A stretch of DNA of 64,000 nt from Bradyrhizobium sp. WD16 (lineage in GTDB: Bacteria > Pseudomonadota > Alphaproteobacteria > Rhizobiales > Xanthobacteraceae): NCBI RefSeq assembly GCF_024181725.1, contig NZ_CP028908.1:3585501-3649500 (forward strand). The letters run 5' to 3'. The notes beneath the pieces were generated by a model, which worked only from the letters and a program-made list of their open reading frames with translations, ran no database searches and was not told where the DNA came from. The position numbers and the translations under genes were made by a program. Position 1 is the first letter of the stretch. Each line of letters starts with the position of its first letter. This document shows positions 62,116 to 64,000 of this stretch, one piece after another.

Positions 62116-64000
62116 ATGAAGGTTGCGATCATCGGTGGTGGCCCTGCGGGTCTCTATGCTGCCATCCTCCTCAAGAAACAGCGCCCGGAAGCCGACATCG
62201 CCGTCTATGAGCGCAACCGGGCCGACGACACCTTCGGCTTCGGCGTGGTGTTCTCGGACGCGACGCTGGACAACTTCGAACAGCACGACCTGCCGAGCTA
62301 TCGGCGCATCACCGAAGAATTCGCCTACTGGGACGATATCGCCATCCATTTTCGCGGCACCGTTCACAAGGTCGGCGGCAACGGCTTCTGCGGCTGTTCG
62401 CGCCGCACCCTGCTCCTGATCCTGCAGGAGCGGGCTCGCGAACTCGGCGTCGCCCTGCATTTCGAGACCGAGATCAGCGACGAGGCGCAGCTCGCCGATG
62501 CCGACCTGATCCTGCTGTCGGACGGCATCAACAGCCGCTTTCGAGACAAATACCTCGATCACTTCCGGCCCGAGACCGACCTGCGCGCCAACAAGTTCGC
62601 CTGGATGGGGTCGACCAAGCCGCTCGACGCCTTCACCTTCGTCTTCCAGGAGACCGAGTGGGGGCCGTTCATTGCTCATGCCTACCAGTACGAGGCGGGC
62701 CGCTCGACCTGGATCTTCGAAACCGATCCGGACACCTTCGCCCGCGCCGGGTTGAGCGGCCTCGATGAGCAGCAGTCGGCCGACCGCATGGCCGCGATCT
62801 TCGGCTGGTTCCTCGATGGCCATCCGCTGCTGATCAACCGCTCGATGTGGCGGAATTTTCCGATGATCCGCAACCAGCGCTGGGTCAAGGACCGCATGGT
62901 GCTGCTGGGCGACGCCAAGTCGACCGCGCATTTTTCGATCGGCTCCGGCACCAAGCTTGCCATGGAGGATGCCATCGCCCTGGTCGAGGCGATCGGCAAC
63001 ACGGCCAGTCTCGACGATGCGCTTGCGCTCTACGAGAGCGGCCGGCGCGAGGAGGTCGAGAAGACGCAGCACGCCGCCGACGTCTCGCTGGTGTGGTTCG
63101 AGCACCTCGACCGCTTCTGGGATTTCGATCCTGTTCAGTTCGCCTTCGGCCTGATGACGCGGTCGAAGGCGATCACCTACGATAATCTCAAGCTGCGCGC
63201 GCCGGATTTCGTCGCCGAGGTCGATCGGGTATTTGCCCGCCAGGTCCGGGCTAAGGGGCTCGACGTCGACCTCGACAAGCCGGGCGCACCGATGTTCCAG
63301 CCGTTCCGGCTGCGCGACATGGTGCTGGCCAACCGCGCCGTGGTCTCGCCGATGTGCATGTATTCGGCCAAGGACGGTGTCCCGCAGGATTTCCATCTCG
63401 TGCATTACGGCGCGCGTGCCATCGGCGGCGCCGGGCTGGTCTTCACCGAAATGACCTGCATCGCGCCCGACGCGCGCATCACCCGCGGCTGCGCCGGCCT
63501 GTGGAACGATGCCCAGGAGGCGATGTGGACGCGCATCGTCGATTTCGTTCATGCCAATTCGGCGGCCAGGATCTGCCTGCAGCTCGGCCATGCCGGCCGC
63601 AAAGGCGCGAGCAAGCTGATGTGGGAGGGCATGGACCGGCCGTTGGAAGAGGGCGGTTGGGAAGTGTTTTCGGCGTCGCCGATTCCCTATTTCCCGGACA
63701 GTCAGGTGCCGCGCGAGCTCGACCGTGCGGACATGATCCGCATCCGCGATGAATTCGTCACCGCCGCCGAGCGCGGTATCCGCTGCGGCTTCGACATGCT
63801 CGAGCTGCACTGTGCCCACGGCTATCTGCTGGCGAGCTTCCTGTCGCCGCTGACCAACACCCGCACGGACGCCTACGGTGGCACGCTGGAGAACCGCCTG
63901 CGCTACCCGCTCGAGGTGTTCCGGGCGTTACGCGCGATGTGGCCGGCGCACAAACCGATGTCGGTGCGTATCTCGGCGACCGACTGGGCGGAAGGCGGCA
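62116..64000 (+). CDS. Bifunctional aryl-CoA hydroxylase/OYE reductase (salicyloyl-CoA 5-hydroxylase or 2-aminobenzoyl-CoA monooxygenase type), 3' end cut
   Basis: 628 residues visible, open to the window end (full members are ~770-790 aa). N-terminal FAD monooxygenase: VAIIGGGPAGLYAAILLKKQ and MVLLGDAKSTAHFSIGSGTK, with G-D in the second FAD motif. From ~residue 395 an Old Yellow Enzyme domain begins (MFQPFRLRDMVLANRAVVSP, MCMYSA, ICLQLGHAGRKGASKLMW, CGFDMLELHCAHGYLLASFL, NTRTDAYGGTLENRLRYPLE). This fusion is characteristic of 2-aminobenzoyl-CoA monooxygenase/reductase and salicyloyl-CoA 5-hydroxylase. It dearomatises or hydroxylates an aryl-CoA. ATG at 62116 with GGAGG five bases upstream. 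Confidence 0.93.
   Translation, partial: MKVAIIGGGPAGLYAAILLKKQRPEADIAVYERNRADDTFGFGVVFSDATLDNFEQHDLPSYRRITEEFAYWDDIAIHFRGTVHKVGGNGFCGCSRRTLLLILQERARELGVALHFETEISDEAQLADADLILLSDGINSRFRDKYLDHFRPETDLRANKFAWMGSTKPLDAFTFVFQETEWGPFIAHAYQYEAGRSTWIFETDPDTFARAGLSGLDEQQSADRMAAIFGWFLDGHPLLINRSMWRNFPMIRNQRWVKDRMVLLGDAKSTAHFSIGSGTKLAMEDAIALVEAIGNTASLDDALALYESGRREEVEKTQHAADVSLVWFEHLDRFWDFDPVQFAFGLMTRSKAITYDNLKLRAPDFVAEVDRVFARQVRAKGLDVDLDKPGAPMFQPFRLRDMVLANRAVVSPMCMYSAKDGVPQDFHLVHYGARAIGGAGLVFTEMTCIAPDARITRGCAGLWNDAQEAMWTRIVDFVHANSAARICLQLGHAGRKGASKLMWEGMDRPLEEGGWEVFSASPIPYFPDSQVPRELDRADMIRIRDEFVTAAERGIRCGFDMLELHCAHGYLLASFLSPLTNTRTDAYGGTLENRLRYPLEVFRALRAMWPAHKPMSVRISATDWAEGG

Noticed and set aside
62068-63819. 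583-aa minus-strand frame opposite the two-domain monooxygenase
   Set aside because: Same type of antisense artefact; no RBS, no recognisable domain.

Overview
The window is GC-rich DNA from an alphaproteobacterium. The gene families and the intergenic repeats look like Bradyrhizobium, Rhodopseudomonas or a close relative; this is inferred from protein character and layout, with no database search. I see no rRNA, tRNA, CRISPR array, prophage or complete insertion sequence.

1-15.9 kb is a Wzx/Wzy-type exopolysaccharide locus. A minus-strand block runs from a short export (OPX) protein through an outer-membrane barrel, a Wzc-like co-polymerase/kinase, a VpsF-like polymerase, a glycosyltransferase and two acyltransferases to a Wzx flippase cut by the window edge. 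Opposite it lie the priming sugar transferase, ManC/AlgA, an FkbM methyltransferase and UDP-glucose dehydrogenase. A small PilZ protein follows. Then come dihydroxy-acid dehydratase and a small lipoprotein.

18.9-32.1 kb is a metal-cofactor island. It holds a two-subunit NAD-linked formate dehydrogenase (fused gamma-beta subunit plus 924-aa alpha subunit, the architecture of tungsten-type FDH1), a tungstate importer tupBCA, a MoeA-like protein, a MoeA fused to a binding-protein-like domain, mobA, mobB and a canonical moeA.

32.4-43 kb holds a nitrate/sulfonate/taurine-class ABC importer with two permeases, a PPDK-like protein lacking the PEP-binding barrel next to a DUF47/PhoU-like protein, a small cysteine-rich protein and a chemoreceptor.

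42.9-64 kb looks catabolic, for an aromatic (perhaps amino-aromatic or N-heteroaromatic) acid. It has a flavin reductase-MarR fusion, a NicX-like ring dioxygenase, a CoA ligase, dehydrogenases, a hydrolase, an FMO, a cupin, an AraC regulator, an SDR, an enoyl-CoA hydratase and a two-domain monooxygenase/OYE reductase of the salicyloyl-CoA or anthraniloyl-CoA hydroxylase type, truncated by the window end. A second IlvD/Edd dehydratase with a hydroxyacid dehydrogenase, an NsrR-like regulator with a group III truncated haemoglobin, and a diguanylate cyclase are interspersed.

Two patterns cut across the genes. First, four families of CTAG-bounded long palindromes occur in five clusters around one conserved ~167-bp composite unit, and in three places the unit supplies the stop codon of the gene before it. 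Second, an 18-bp inverted repeat (TATTTYA-N4-TAAAATA) lies upstream of six transcription units of the 32-64 kb region, suggesting one regulon, possibly controlled by the MarR fusion.
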